A stretch of 64,000 bases of DNA, from the NCBI GenBank assembly GCA_014802425.1, contig JAAVCH010000031.1:73781-137780 (forward strand), in the 5' to 3' direction. The position numbers and the translations under genes are program-made. The first letter of the stretch is position 1. Each line of letters starts with the position of its first letter. Positions 44,236 to 54,100 of this stretch are shown here, piece by piece. Source of the stretch: Bacteroides sp. (lineage in GTDB: Bacteria; Bacteroidota; Bacteroidia; Bacteroidales; Muribaculaceae). The notes beneath the pieces are model-generated. The model was not told the origin of the DNA and made no database searches. It saw only the letters and a program-made list of their open reading frames with translations.

Positions 44236-45106
44236 GCGTAGCGGGGATATATGTCAGGCCCGTATCGGGGCGGCCGCGTAGCGGCTCCCCGGTGCGGGTA
44301 TCTATATGCCATTACCCATCGCACGCCCCGCATCGCGGGGCCATATTTTCCACGTGTCGACCCCGTATCATACTCCCGTAATGCGAGGACTCCCGAACCA
44401 TCGATGACTTATAAAACAAAAGCTTGAGTCCATAGGGAAGTTTCGGGAAATCAAGGCTGCATGATATGAAAGCTTGAGATGCCGGAGAGGTAAGTCTGGA
44501 ATCTTTAGCAAATTCAATTTTACCGATCTCCGTATTCTTAAAGGCATTGCTTCTAATATAGCTGACATTTTTACCGATGCTGACACTATTGACGCTTGAA
44601 TCAATAAAGTCTTTCTCATCAATACCCGTTACCGCATATACCACACCCTCATATTCTATCTCATCCGGAATCACTGCATCTCTCTCCGTCAGCCAAGGCC
44701 ATGGTGAATTCTATGCTGTGGACTTCGAAGAAAGCGGATTCGTTTGCAACGACAAAGTATTCAGTCGCTCCATCAGCCTTATTCGCTACAGCCAATCCCA
44801 CTTCAAGATCAGAATAGACAGCACTTGTTATGTCGCCTCTTAGATGACAGCTCAGGGGATCTCCGCTCTTCCAAAGGAATTCTTTTTCAGAACCGGCCCA
44901 TAATCCCGGGACTCCGCCTTCATCAGGCTTGATATTGCATATCATCATGGGATTGTAATCCCATCCTGTAGCGGTGCTCAGGAAATACCCGCCTGCACCA
45001 CCCCCATATTATACCCCCATAGTACAGCACCTGTCATAGGGCCGAAAGAAGAGCTGTTGGAGACGGCGATGTCGTAGAGACGTTTAGACACATATCCCCG
45101 CTACGC
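44236..45106. repeat. 20-bp inverted repeats bracketing a decayed gene
   Basis: Positions 44236-44255 and the reverse complement of 45087-45106 agree at 19 of 20 bases. Both contain GCGTAGCGGGGATAT. Partial relatives occur between them near 44272-44298 and 44322-44345. The block 44138-44311 otherwise contains G+C-rich short hairpins and no gene. The arrangement suggests a REP/BIME-like or non-autonomous mobile element, but no transposase or target duplication was recognised. Confidence 0.6.
44312..45082 (-). pseudogene. Remnant of a BspA-like leucine-rich-repeat surface protein
   Basis: On the minus strand three pieces join only through frame changes. Starting near 45082, RLYDIAVSNSSSFGP runs to a five-G tract at 45001-45005. 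After a one-base shift YFLSTATGWDYNPM continues through 44661. After a second shift at the (GA)4 tract (44679-44686) the frame reads DAVIPDEIEYEGVVYAVTG, then IGKNVSYIRSNAFKNTEIG and ends at 44312. That last part is a typical BspA-like LRR_5 start. The 5' end is missing (no signal peptide), and the LRR region stops after about two repeats. Either this is a truncated pseudogene, or the two tracts hold sequencing errors; the lack of an N-terminus favours decay. Confidence 0.7.
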
Positions 45107-45160
45107 GGGGTGATGCGGGAGAATAGGATGGGTAGGGTAGGGTGGGGGAGATATGGAAAA

Positions 45161-45190
45161 GAGGGTGCTCCGGTCAGCCGGAGCACCCTC
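45161..45190 (-). terminator. Intrinsic terminator of the 1864-residue protein gene
   Basis: Perfect 13-base arms GAGGGTGCTCCGG and CCGGAGCACCCTC with a 4-base loop, followed on the minus strand by TTTT. It starts 34 bases after the stop codon. Confidence 0.85.
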
Positions 45191-45223
45191 GGAAAGGATT
45201 CCTGTGGGGAATTAGAGGTCAGT

Positions 45224-48200
45224 TTACTTTACTACGATCTTGGTGGCGTTCTTGCCTGCGGCTACAACGTATACACCCTTTACGAGCTCTACGCTTTCGC
45301 CTGCGGGGACGACTGCGATTACGCGGCCGTCGAGGTCATATACGTATGCCTCACCTTCACCTGCGAATGTGAAGACTCCGTTGTTGACGCTCATCTCTAC
45401 GCCGTCGATCATCACGGGACGGATGCCGGATGTGCCGAGGATGGCTGTGCCGGAGAAGTTGACTACGACTTCTGCGTTCATCATAGTCGTGGGCTGAGCG
45501 CAGTAGTAGTATACTCCCTCGTGCTCGATTACTGCGTCAAGGGTTTCGTTCATATAACGGTCCTGGACAGTCTTCGCAATCGGAGTGGTGAAGTCGTCTT
45601 CTGAATAGAGGGCGCCGGTGAACCAGTCGTCGGACTCCATATGGAATGTACCCGGGTTGAGACGGATCGCGTACCACTTGTTCATCTTGTTCTCCGTGAA
45701 CTTGTTCAGGATCATGGTGTAGTCGAAGTTATCGGTTTCCGTCTCATGGTAGATCCAGATGGCGGTCTGGGGCAGTACGCCTTCAGAGGGCTCGGTCACG
45801 GCGAAGTTCACGTCAAGGAAGTCGCTGTCAGGTGTACCCTTCACGATGAAGTAGTATTTACCGGGGATGCTGAGGGCGGCGCGGAGAAGCGTCTGTGCCC
45901 CATCCTGGCTCCACTTGGTAATGGACTGTGCGGTGAAGTCATTGACATTGGCCATATTCTTGATCTGCTCCTCGTTGCGGATTTCGAAGAGGGTATTGCC
46001 CACGGGTACGGATACCACCAACTCCATGGGAAGTTCTTCCTCTGTCACCTCAAACCAGTAATAACCGGGCTGTGAAGTGGAAGTTCCGTCCATTATCTCC
46101 ACATCCTTGTCCTCACCCATGGCTGGAAGCTCGATCTCGATGGCGGTGCCTACGGTTGTGCCGGGTTCGATTCCCTTCATGGAGAAGGTGAATGTGCTGC
46201 CGATGGAGGCTTCGTTGGAGACGCTGATATAGATGTAGAAGGCTTCGCCAGCGGTCATTTCTGCGCTGTAGTCCTTGAACTTGTAATCGCGGGATCCGGG
46301 GATGGCTTCGTAGCCGGGATTGATGGCTCCGGAAGCAACGCTACCCTTATAGTACCATACGGAGTTGGCGTAGAAAGCATATGTGAGGTCAGTCTTTACG
46401 GTAAGCATACCATCTTCGTCAGCCGTATACTTAAGCCATACGGCACCTGTCTCCTCGACAACGTATTCGTCACCGGTCAGGTCGATGGGATTGCTTGAAT
46501 CCTCACCGGGAGCGAAATCAACGGTCTCAAGGGTCATTGTTCCGGCCACGGTCACGTTCTTCATGTTGATGAGGTACTCTGTGCCGGCCACGGCGCGGAA
46601 TCTCCACTCGTTCTCACCGAGTTCGGTGACAGAGGCTGCGGTGCCTGTCGAAGCGGCCTCTACGGCTACAGTAGCGGCCACGTCGGACTTGATGACGAGC
46701 CAGGATGTCTTTTCGGCTGTGTAGGTGTACCATACGGAGGGCCATGCGGGCATGTCGTTTTCGCCGAGTACGGCTGCGAAGGGCTTGGATTTAACGGAGC
46801 CTTCCTCAACCTCGGCAAACGAGATTTCGAAGTCCACGCCATATACGTTGACAGGTACCTGGACGGAAACCACATACTCGGTTTCGGCCGCAGCCTCGAC
46901 ACGTGCGCTGTCGGTGCCCTGAGCGAGAACCGTACTCGGGTTGGAGGCGGCGTAGAACTTGTAAGCTACGCCCTCTACGCCTTCAGTGGCTGTCTGCACG
47001 TCGATGAATGTGGAGTCATCACCGGTCTTGACCATGTAGTAGTAGATGCCTGCGTACGCGGGAGTGGATGTGAGGCCGGCTTCGATTTCGTAAGCGGTAT
47101 CGGCGCTGTCGTAATCCTCGGGCGCGCTGACCTCGAGCTTGATGGTCTCGTCGGCAGCCGTTGCCTCGGCCTTGTTTACGATGAAATAGCGTGTGGAGCC
47201 GGCGGAGATTACTTCGCGTACGGCTACCTTGTCGTAGCTAGTGGCAATTGCAGTGCAGGTGAGCTGTACGTCCACGGTGGCGGCTGCGTCAGAAGTGACG
47301 GTGGCGACCTCCTTGTCTGTCGCTGTGTACATGTACCAATATGTGCCGGCTGCGGCGGGAAGCACATTGTCGCCTTCCTCAAGAGTCCATGCGTCGAGGC
47401 AGCTTGCGCCGGGCACGATTTCCTCCGTGACGAATGTGAATGTCTGGGAATTGTCGAATTTCAGACGTACATAGACCGTCTCACCCGGTTCGAGTGTGCC
47501 CAGACTTACACGGTAGTTGCCGTAGTCGGACATAGACCATGACGATTTTACGGAAGTATAGGCTTCGGGGTCGCAGGCTGACTCAGCGTATGCGATCTCT
47601 TCAGAACCGTAGAGGCTGTAGGCCATGTACATGTATACACGAACCTCGGTGTCCTGATTGTTGACGAATTTGCCGTATACGGGAGTTTCTGTGCTGCTGC
47701 AGAGGAAGTCCACGGGCTCGTCGGTCTTCTCCACTACGATCGGATCCTCGCAATCCGTACCGGAGTTCCACTCCTGGGCGGAGAAGCTGGCGGCCAGGCT
47801 GAAAGCTTCTTCGTTGAAACAGTACATCCGCCAGGTCACTTCATCACCTTCCTTCACGTAGATGTCAGCGGTGTACGATGTGGGATTGTAATTCACCGAG
47901 AGTGCATAGGGAGCGGAGATTTCGCTTAAGGAACCGGGGAAGCCGGCCACTGTGAACACACCTTCCTCCTTGGCCACATACTTGAAGAACAGGGAATCCC
48001 ATCTTATACCTGTGAAGGGACCGTTTTCGCCGACATGGAGTACGAAGGGATCGTCCTCGGTGCCTGTGCCTACTTCCTGTATAGCCTCGTCGAGGGCTGT
48101 ACCGGAGATGTTGACGGTGACTGCTGTGCCGGAATAGGAGGGCTGGAGCGCGTAGTAGTAGCGGCCTGCGGCGGGTATCTCGGCGGTGTAGGATGCGCTG

Positions 48201-50818
48201 TAGTCGCTGTAGTCCATGGTGTATTCGCCGATGGCCTTGGTGTAGTCGTCCTCTGCGTAGAGGGTACCGCGGAAGCTCTGGTTCTGGGCGCCCTTGATGA
48301 TGAACGAGCCTTCATTGAGGTCGATGGCGTACCATTTGTTCAGGCTGCTTTCCGATGACTTGAAGGGAGTGAGGTCGTAGTCGAACGCCTCGCCGTAAGT
48401 GTAGGCGATGAGAGTGGCGGTCTCGGCGGCCTCGCCTTCGCCGGGAGCGGCTGCGGTAATCGATACCGTCATGTCGGCGCCTGTGGTGTCACCGTTGTAG
48501 ACGAGGTAGTACTTTGCGGGTGTCGGCAGGGCCACCTTGAGGGTAGTCACGCCTGTCTCTGAATCGCGGTTGCTTGTGGCGAGATAGTTGGAGTCGGTGG
48601 TGTTGCTCATCTGCGACTCGCTGCGCACGTTGTAAGTGGGGTATCCGGAAGCTGCCGAGATTGTCAGGATGATGGGGTCGGTGGTGGTGAAGGTATAGAA
48701 GTTCTGGGCCTTGCTGCCGGAATATGTGGCTGTAAGGCCGTTCAATGTGAAGTCTTCTGTCTCTCCGAGGGCCGGAAGGGTGATTTCGATGGCCTTCGAG
48801 GGAGCCTCGCCGGGACCGACGGGTGCGCTTTCGAACGAGATGCTGTCCTTATCCGCGGCGGGAGCGGATGTGAGCTTCACCTTCAGGTAGATTGACTCGC
48901 CGTTGGCGAGTGATGTCTTGTAGGTTCCGAAGGTGTACCCTGACCAGAAGCTGCCTGATGTCGGGAAAGACTCGGAAGCAGCGTCGGGAGAACCCTTGTA
49001 GATGGAGATGGTGGTGTTGTCGTAAGCCAGGGTGGTGGAAAGCGTCAGGAACATGTCGTCGTCGGCCACATACTTCACCCATACGGTGCCTGCGGCGTCG
49101 AAGGTATAGGAGTCGCCCTCGACAATGACGGGCTTGCTCGGAGAGTCACCTTCGGCGAATTCCACGTTGGCCAGGGTCATGGTGGTGTCGGCCGATACGT
49201 TGTAGAAGTTGAGGAAGTAGCTGTCGCCGGCCACTACCTGCATCTTCCATTCGTTCTCGCCGACGGCAGTCACTTCGTAGCTGGTCTGGTCGGCCTTATA
49301 GGCGCGGAAGGCGGCGGTGGCGTCGGCCTTGATGGTCAGCCAGCAGTCTTCGGTGGCGGTGTAGGTGTACCATACGGTAGTCCAGCCGGGGAGTTCGTTC
49401 TCGCCGAGCTTGGCCTCGCGCGGGTTGGTCACGGCCTGACCGGCCTCTACCTCCACGAATTCCACTTCGAAGTCAATGCCGAGCACGGTGATGGGGAGTT
49501 CCACCGTGATGAGGTACTCGGTGTCGGGCTGGCACTCGTAGCGCACGCTGGTGTAGCCGCTCTGGTACTGGCCGTAGGCGGCATCGGCGGCGGCCACGGT
49601 GAACTTGGCCTTTGTCACGTCCTCGTCGAGGCACTTCACGTCAAGGAAGTATGAGCCTGTGGCGGGCGACTTGACTTTATAGTAATACTGGCCTCCGAAG
49701 TCGGGGGTGGAAGTGGTGCCCGTTTCGATGATGGGGGCGGTGTCGGAGGCGTCGAAGTCCTCGAGGCCGCTCACCTTTACGGAGAGTGTCTCGGCTGCTG
49801 CGGAGGCTGTCTCCTTCACTATTTTGAAGATGCGGAAGCTGCCGTTGCTGAGCTTCATGCGGGCGGCCACCGTGTCGTAATCCTCGAAGCCGTAGGTCTG
49901 GTCGCAGGAGGACTGCACGGTCATCGAGGCATCGGCGTCGGAAGTGACGGTGACGATGGCACGGTCGTAGGAGCTGTCGAGGGTGTACTTGTACCAGTAG
50001 GTGCCGGCCTCGGCGGGAATCTCGATGGAGTCGCCGTCGATCTCCCATGCGTCGTCGCAGGATGCGCCGGGCACGATATCATAGGCCATCACCTGCATGA
50101 GGATGCCGTCCTGGGCGGTGTACTTCATGTAGAGTGTCTCGTCGGCGTCTACGGTGCCGACCTTCAGCGGGTAGCCGTCGTCGGTGGAGGAGCCGGTGCC
50201 CATCAGCGTGGCGGTGGAGTCATCGCAGGCCTCGAAGCCATAGCAGAATCCGGTGCCGTTGTAGGAGGAGGCGTAGATTGCGGCTTTGGCGTAGACCACT
50301 ACGCGCTTCGTGTCCTCGGGGGTGTATTTCATGTACACCGTGCCGGGGGTGGAGTAGTCGCCTGTGGCGGGGATGAAGTAGTATTTTCCGGTCTCGGTGA
50401 ACTCGATAGGATTCTCGCAGTCGGTGCCGAGGTTGTAGCCCTGTGTGCTGTCCTTATAGAGGTAGATCTTCAGGGTATTGGTGCTGAGGTAGGCGGACTC
50501 GAAAGTGTACGTCTTGCCCCCTTCGAGCATCATGTAGAATGTGTTGGGGTCGCTGTAGTACTTCTGGTCGTTGACGTAAGGAGCGGGTTCGCCATCGCAC
50601 TTGACGGAACTGAATGTGTTGGTGACACCCTTGATGGTGTACACCGCGGATTCTTCAGGAGTAAACGAGAAGTACATGGTGCCGTATGAGGCCTCGCGTG
50701 TACACTCATTCGCACCTAACCCGACTACAAAGGGATCGGCCGAGGTCCCCGCGCCGTCGACGGCCATTGCCGGCAGGGCGAGGGCTCCAAGCATGAATCC
50801 TCCAAGCAGTCGCTTCAT
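45224..50818 (-). CDS. Giant secreted repeat protein with T9SS-type tail
   Basis: From the ATG at 50818 the product has about 1864 residues and opens with a signal peptide (MKRLLGGFMLGALALPAMA); an in-frame ATG at 50833 would add five residues. It is a string of beta-sandwich modules resembling pre-peptidase C-terminal (PPC)-like domains, each with patterns such as GTYWYKYTLD, VWYTYTATEDCWLTIK and AGRYYYALQPS. Blocks from about 240-850 and 1130-1790 are clearly homologous (compare VPGASCDDAW with VPGASCLDAW, and LGENELPGW with LGENDMPAW), showing an internal duplication of roughly 600-700 residues. The tail AYVYDLDGRVIAVVPAGE .. KGVYVVAAGKN is the shared sorting tail. No catalytic motif; an adhesive or structural surface role is inferred. 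Confidence 0.87.
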   Translation of the reverse strand: MKRLLGGFMLGALALPAMAVDGAGTSADPFVVGLGANECTREASYGTMYFSFTPEESAVYTIKGVTNTFSSVKCDGEPAPYVNDQKYYSDPNTFYMMLEGGKTYTFESAYLSTNTLKIYLYKDSTQGYNLGTDCENPIEFTETGKYYFIPATGDYSTPGTVYMKYTPEDTKRVVVYAKAAIYASSYNGTGFCYGFEACDDSTATLMGTGSSTDDGYPLKVGTVDADETLYMKYTAQDGILMQVMAYDIVPGASCDDAWEIDGDSIEIPAEAGTYWYKYTLDSSYDRAIVTVTSDADASMTVQSSCDQTYGFEDYDTVAARMKLSNGSFRIFKIVKETASAAAETLSVKVSGLEDFDASDTAPIIETGTTSTPDFGGQYYYKVKSPATGSYFLDVKCLDEDVTKAKFTVAAADAAYGQYQSGYTSVRYECQPDTEYLITVELPITVLGIDFEVEFVEVEAGQAVTNPREAKLGENELPGWTTVWYTYTATEDCWLTIKADATAAFRAYKADQTSYEVTAVGENEWKMQVVAGDSYFLNFYNVSADTTMTLANVEFAEGDSPSKPVIVEGDSYTFDAAGTVWVKYVADDDMFLTLSTTLAYDNTTISIYKGSPDAASESFPTSGSFWSGYTFGTYKTSLANGESIYLKVKLTSAPAADKDSISFESAPVGPGEAPSKAIEITLPALGETEDFTLNGLTATYSGSKAQNFYTFTTTDPIILTISAASGYPTYNVRSESQMSNTTDSNYLATSNRDSETGVTTLKVALPTPAKYYLVYNGDTTGADMTVSITAAAPGEGEAAETATLIAYTYGEAFDYDLTPFKSSESSLNKWYAIDLNEGSFIIKGAQNQSFRGTLYAEDDYTKAIGEYTMDYSDYSASYTAEIPAAGRYYYALQPSYSGTAVTVNISGTALDEAIQEVGTGTEDDPFVLHVGENGPFTGIRWDSLFFKYVAKEEGVFTVAGFPGSLSEISAPYALSVNYNPTSYTADIYVKEGDEVTWRMYCFNEEAFSLAASFSAQEWNSGTDCEDPIVVEKTDEPVDFLCSSTETPVYGKFVNNQDTEVRVYMYMAYSLYGSEEIAYAESACDPEAYTSVKSSWSMSDYGNYRVSLGTLEPGETVYVRLKFDNSQTFTFVTEEIVPGASCLDAWTLEEGDNVLPAAAGTYWYMYTATDKEVATVTSDAAATVDVQLTCTAIATSYDKVAVREVISAGSTRYFIVNKAEATAADETIKLEVSAPEDYDSADTAYEIEAGLTSTPAYAGIYYYMVKTGDDSTFIDVQTATEGVEGVAYKFYAASNPSTVLAQGTDSARVEAAAETEYVVSVQVPVNVYGVDFEISFAEVEEGSVKSKPFAAVLGENDMPAWPSVWYTYTAEKTSWLVIKSDVAATVAVEAASTGTAASVTELGENEWRFRAVAGTEYLINMKNVTVAGTMTLETVDFAPGEDSSNPIDLTGDEYVVEETGAVWLKYTADEDGMLTVKTDLTYAFYANSVWYYKGSVASGAINPGYEAIPGSRDYKFKDYSAEMTAGEAFYIYISVSNEASIGSTFTFSMKGIEPGTTVGTAIEIELPAMGEDKDVEIMDGTSTSQPGYYWFEVTEEELPMELVVSVPVGNTLFEIRNEEQIKNMANVNDFTAQSITKWSQDGAQTLLRAALSIPGKYYFIVKGTPDSDFLDVNFAVTEPSEGVLPQTAIWIYHETETDNFDYTMILNKFTENKMNKWYAIRLNPGTFHMESDDWFTGALYSEDDFTTPIAKTVQDRYMNETLDAVIEHEGVYYYCAQPTTMMNAEVVVNFSGTAILGTSGIRPVMIDGVEMSVNNGVFTFAGEGEAYVYDLDGRVIAVVPAGESVELVKGVYVVAAGKNATKIVVK

Positions 50819-51029
50819 TGTAGAAGTGTTCATGTTGTTGGTGTTTAATTGATTGATATTATGGGTATTTGGTTGATATCGTTGATGTTGGGGCGCGGCA
50901 TACGGGAATATACATATTGCCGAGTGTGCGTTATCGGATGCTGGTGTGTCACCCTTCGAATCTGGGCCAGAGCCTGGGGCCTGAAGGGGTGAACTTCTTC
51001 AAAATCAATTGAAATCCACATTCCGATTT

Positions 51030-51038
51030 GCAAACTTA
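51030..51038 (-). promoter_or_regulatory. -7 box of the giant repeat protein gene
   Basis: The minus strand reads TAAGTTTGC, an exact -7 match, predicting a leader of about 200 bases. A TTTG (51062-51065) lies 23 bases upstream, slightly far for a -33 box. Confidence 0.5.
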
Positions 51039-51080
51039 CGCAAAAAAATCCACAATTCCCACAAAATAGGGTAAAAAAAG

Positions 51081-51116
51081 CTCCCCGAAATATGTTTTTC
51101 AACATATTTTAGGGAG
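51081..51116 (-). terminator. Intrinsic terminator of the 1006-residue protein gene
   Basis: Sixteen-base arms (51081-51096 and 51101-51116, one mismatch and one wobble pair) are followed on the minus strand by seven T. It lies 67 bases after the stop codon at 51183. Confidence 0.85.
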
Positions 51117-51182
51117 TCTGTTAAAGGATATGCCGTTTTTATTGTCTATGTGAGCATCTTGCAAGCGGCGACTTGAAAAATG

Positions 51183-54100
51183 TCAGAGGCGAATCTTGAC
51201 GGCGCCCTGCGGGGTGAGGGCGATGTAGACGCCGGAGGGGAGCGCGGCGCCGGTGCCCGAGGCCACGACGGCTGCGGCGCGTCCGTCGGCCGAGAAAATC
51301 CTGGCCTCTCCGGGGCCGGAGTAAAGCACGCGGCCGCCGTCCACGCTGATTCCGGCCGCTTCCGCGCCGATGGAGGCGACTCCGGCCTCGACTTCGGCCA
51401 CCGCCAGGTTGGATATGCCGGATTCTCCGGCGCTGTAGACGGCCGACACCACGTAGGTGTGCTCTCCGGCCGGGGCGGCGGAGTCGGTGAACGATGTGGC
51501 TGCCACCGGCTCGGCATTGATGCGCTCGGCGTCGCGGTAGACGTTGTAGCCAAGCAGCGTCACTCCGCCTCCGAGCACGTCAGGCTCGTAAGTCACGTCG
51601 TCGACCATGAAGATGAACTTGTCCTCCGACACGCAGCGGATGGCGAAGTAGAGGGCCCCTTCGGGGAGGAGGAACTGGTATTCGGTCCATTCGGCCGGCA
51701 CGTTCTCCACACGGGCGAGGATCTTGAAGTCATCGCTGGAGGTGCCGCCGGTGGAGTAGAGGAACTCGAACGTCTCAAGGTATTCGTAGCCCTGTGCGGC
51801 GGAGAACGACGAGACGTTGAGCGTCACCGTCTGGGCGTTGCCGCTGAGGCGGGGCGAGATGGCCCAGTCGTCGTTGCGGCCGGAGGCGGCGCAGAAGGCG
51901 GCGAGGTATTTGGTGCCGCTCACGGCGTCGAAGCCTGTCTCCGTGGTGAAGGGCTTAGAGGCGCGGTCAAACACCTGATAGGCCATCTTCTCGTTCTTGC
52001 CGGGGTAGGTGAACGACTGGAGCGAAACGGTTTCCGATCCGTCGGCGTCGATGAAGGTCCATTCGTCGACGTCGTCGATGGCCCATGAGTCGGCAAGCTC
52101 GAAGCTTTCGGTGACGGTGGCGCCGTCGGTATGCGTGGTATCGGGCTCGGTCCATGTGAGCGCCACCGATGTGCCGTCCGACGCGGCCTCAAGCGAGTAC
52201 GGAGCCGGGAGGAGCGATCTCTGCAGGGTGGCGGAACCGCGGCGGCTGGTGTTGTCGGCCGGGTTCTGGTCGGCGTCGTAGCTTACGGTGGCCTGATAGT
52301 GGAGCACGTCGTCGGCGGCTACGTTGACGCGGTCGGTGAACGTCACCACCGCCTCGTCGCATACCTCCACCGGGGTGCCGGGGAGTGTGGCCACGGGGAT
52401 GCCGTTGCGCATCAGTGTCACTTCATATCCGGAGGCGCGCTCGGTGCCGAGGTTGGCCACCGTGACGCCGACCTTGAAGTCGGTGTCGGGTTTCACCATC
52501 GCGGGGGCGGCCACTGATGTGGCGGCGAGGTTGTGGGTGTAGAGCTCGCCGATGTAGATGTTGTCGAGCAGGATCATGCCGCCGTTCTGCACGCGGGCCA
52601 CGAAACGTACCTGCACCGTCTTGTCCTTGAATTCGTCGAGCGATACCATGACGCGGTTCCAGTTGTCGGTCAGGGCGAGGTCCGAGAGGGCTACGGTGAG
52701 GATCGTGTCCCATGCGCCGGCTGTGAACACCTGCACGTCGACCTCGTCGAGGATGGCTCCCATCGCCCCTTCGGGATTGTAGAGGTAGAAGCTGAGGCCG
52801 GGAGATGAGAGTCCGGCCAGGGAGACCTTGCCGAGTGCGAGCGAGGCCGGGGTTTCGGTGTCGGACGTCACGATGCCAACGAAGCCGTTGTCGCCGTCCT
52901 GGGCATGCATGCCGGCTGCGGTCTCGTCGGTGTAGTATTCCCACTGGCCTGTCTCAAGCTCGGAGTCGGAGCTGACGATCGTGGCGGGGGCTCCGTCAGC
53001 GAAGGATTCGGCGTACGGTGCGCCGTAGGGGGTGCCGACGGGAATATTCCCCGTGCGGGTGTCATGCTTGGTGCCGTTGGCGGTGTAGGCGTAGACGCCC
53101 CACTGCTTGAACTCCTGCGGGTCGCCTACGGGGACGGCCTGATAGGTGTAGGATGTGCCCTTGATGTCGGACTTTATCACCGTCTGCGACCAGTAGCCCC
53201 TTCGCTCCACCACCTCGTAGGTGATGAGCTCGCGGTTGATGGGGTTGCCGTCGACGTCGGTCAGGGGCTCCTCCCAGCTGACGGTGACCTGTCCGGGCTT
53301 GGATGAGCTCTCCACTACCTTCACGCTCGGGCAGGGGGCCGGAGTGTTGACGCCGATGAAGGCGGTCATGAACGCCTCCATGCCCGCGCCGTCGGCCGTG
53401 TATGGCACGGCGTGGTAGGTCACCATGCCGCGCTCGGCACCGAGGTCGGTGTAGGTAAGTGTCTCGCCGGGGGCGGGGTGCTCGAATGTGTGGATGAGTT
53501 CCTCCTCACGCAGGAGCTCGATGCGGTCGATCGATTCGAGCGGGGCGCCGGTCATGTCGGCCGTGGGGGCCTTGAAAGATATGTCGGCGCGGTTGGAGCC
53601 CATCGGGTCACCCTTTACGAGGAAATCCTCCGGGGCGCACGGCACGGTGGGGCGTGTGACGCTGACAACGATGTTGTCGAGGAAGAGGCCGCTCTGGTCG
53701 CGGTCGCTGATGCCGTGGAAGCCTATGTAGTAGGTGGCGTCGGAATCGGCGGTGAACGAGCACTCGAACAGCTGCCGCTCGTCCTCCTTGTTGGTGAGCA
53801 GGGTGGGGGAGAGGAGCACTCCGGTCATCCCCTCGGCCGTGGCCGATTTGCCGTACTTCACCTCGATGCGTTCGGGGTATGCGTTGCCGATATGGGCCCA
53901 GGCCTGGAAGCGCACCTTATAGACGAACCCTTCCGTGAGCTGCAGTCCGGGCGTGATGAGCCAGTCGTCGGAAGGCTCCTGGCCGTTGTACTGCAGCCAG
54001 GCGCAGCTGTTCTTCCATTCCCATTTCTTGAAATCGTTGTTGGAGTTGATGACGGTCATGGCGTCGAGGGCGTCGGGAGCCTCGAAATCCTGTGAGTAGA

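Noticed and set aside
44368..44622. Alternative minus-strand frame of 84 codons inside the decayed LRR gene
   Set aside because: It overlaps the frame that reads a recognisable BspA-like start, and its own translation has no domain.
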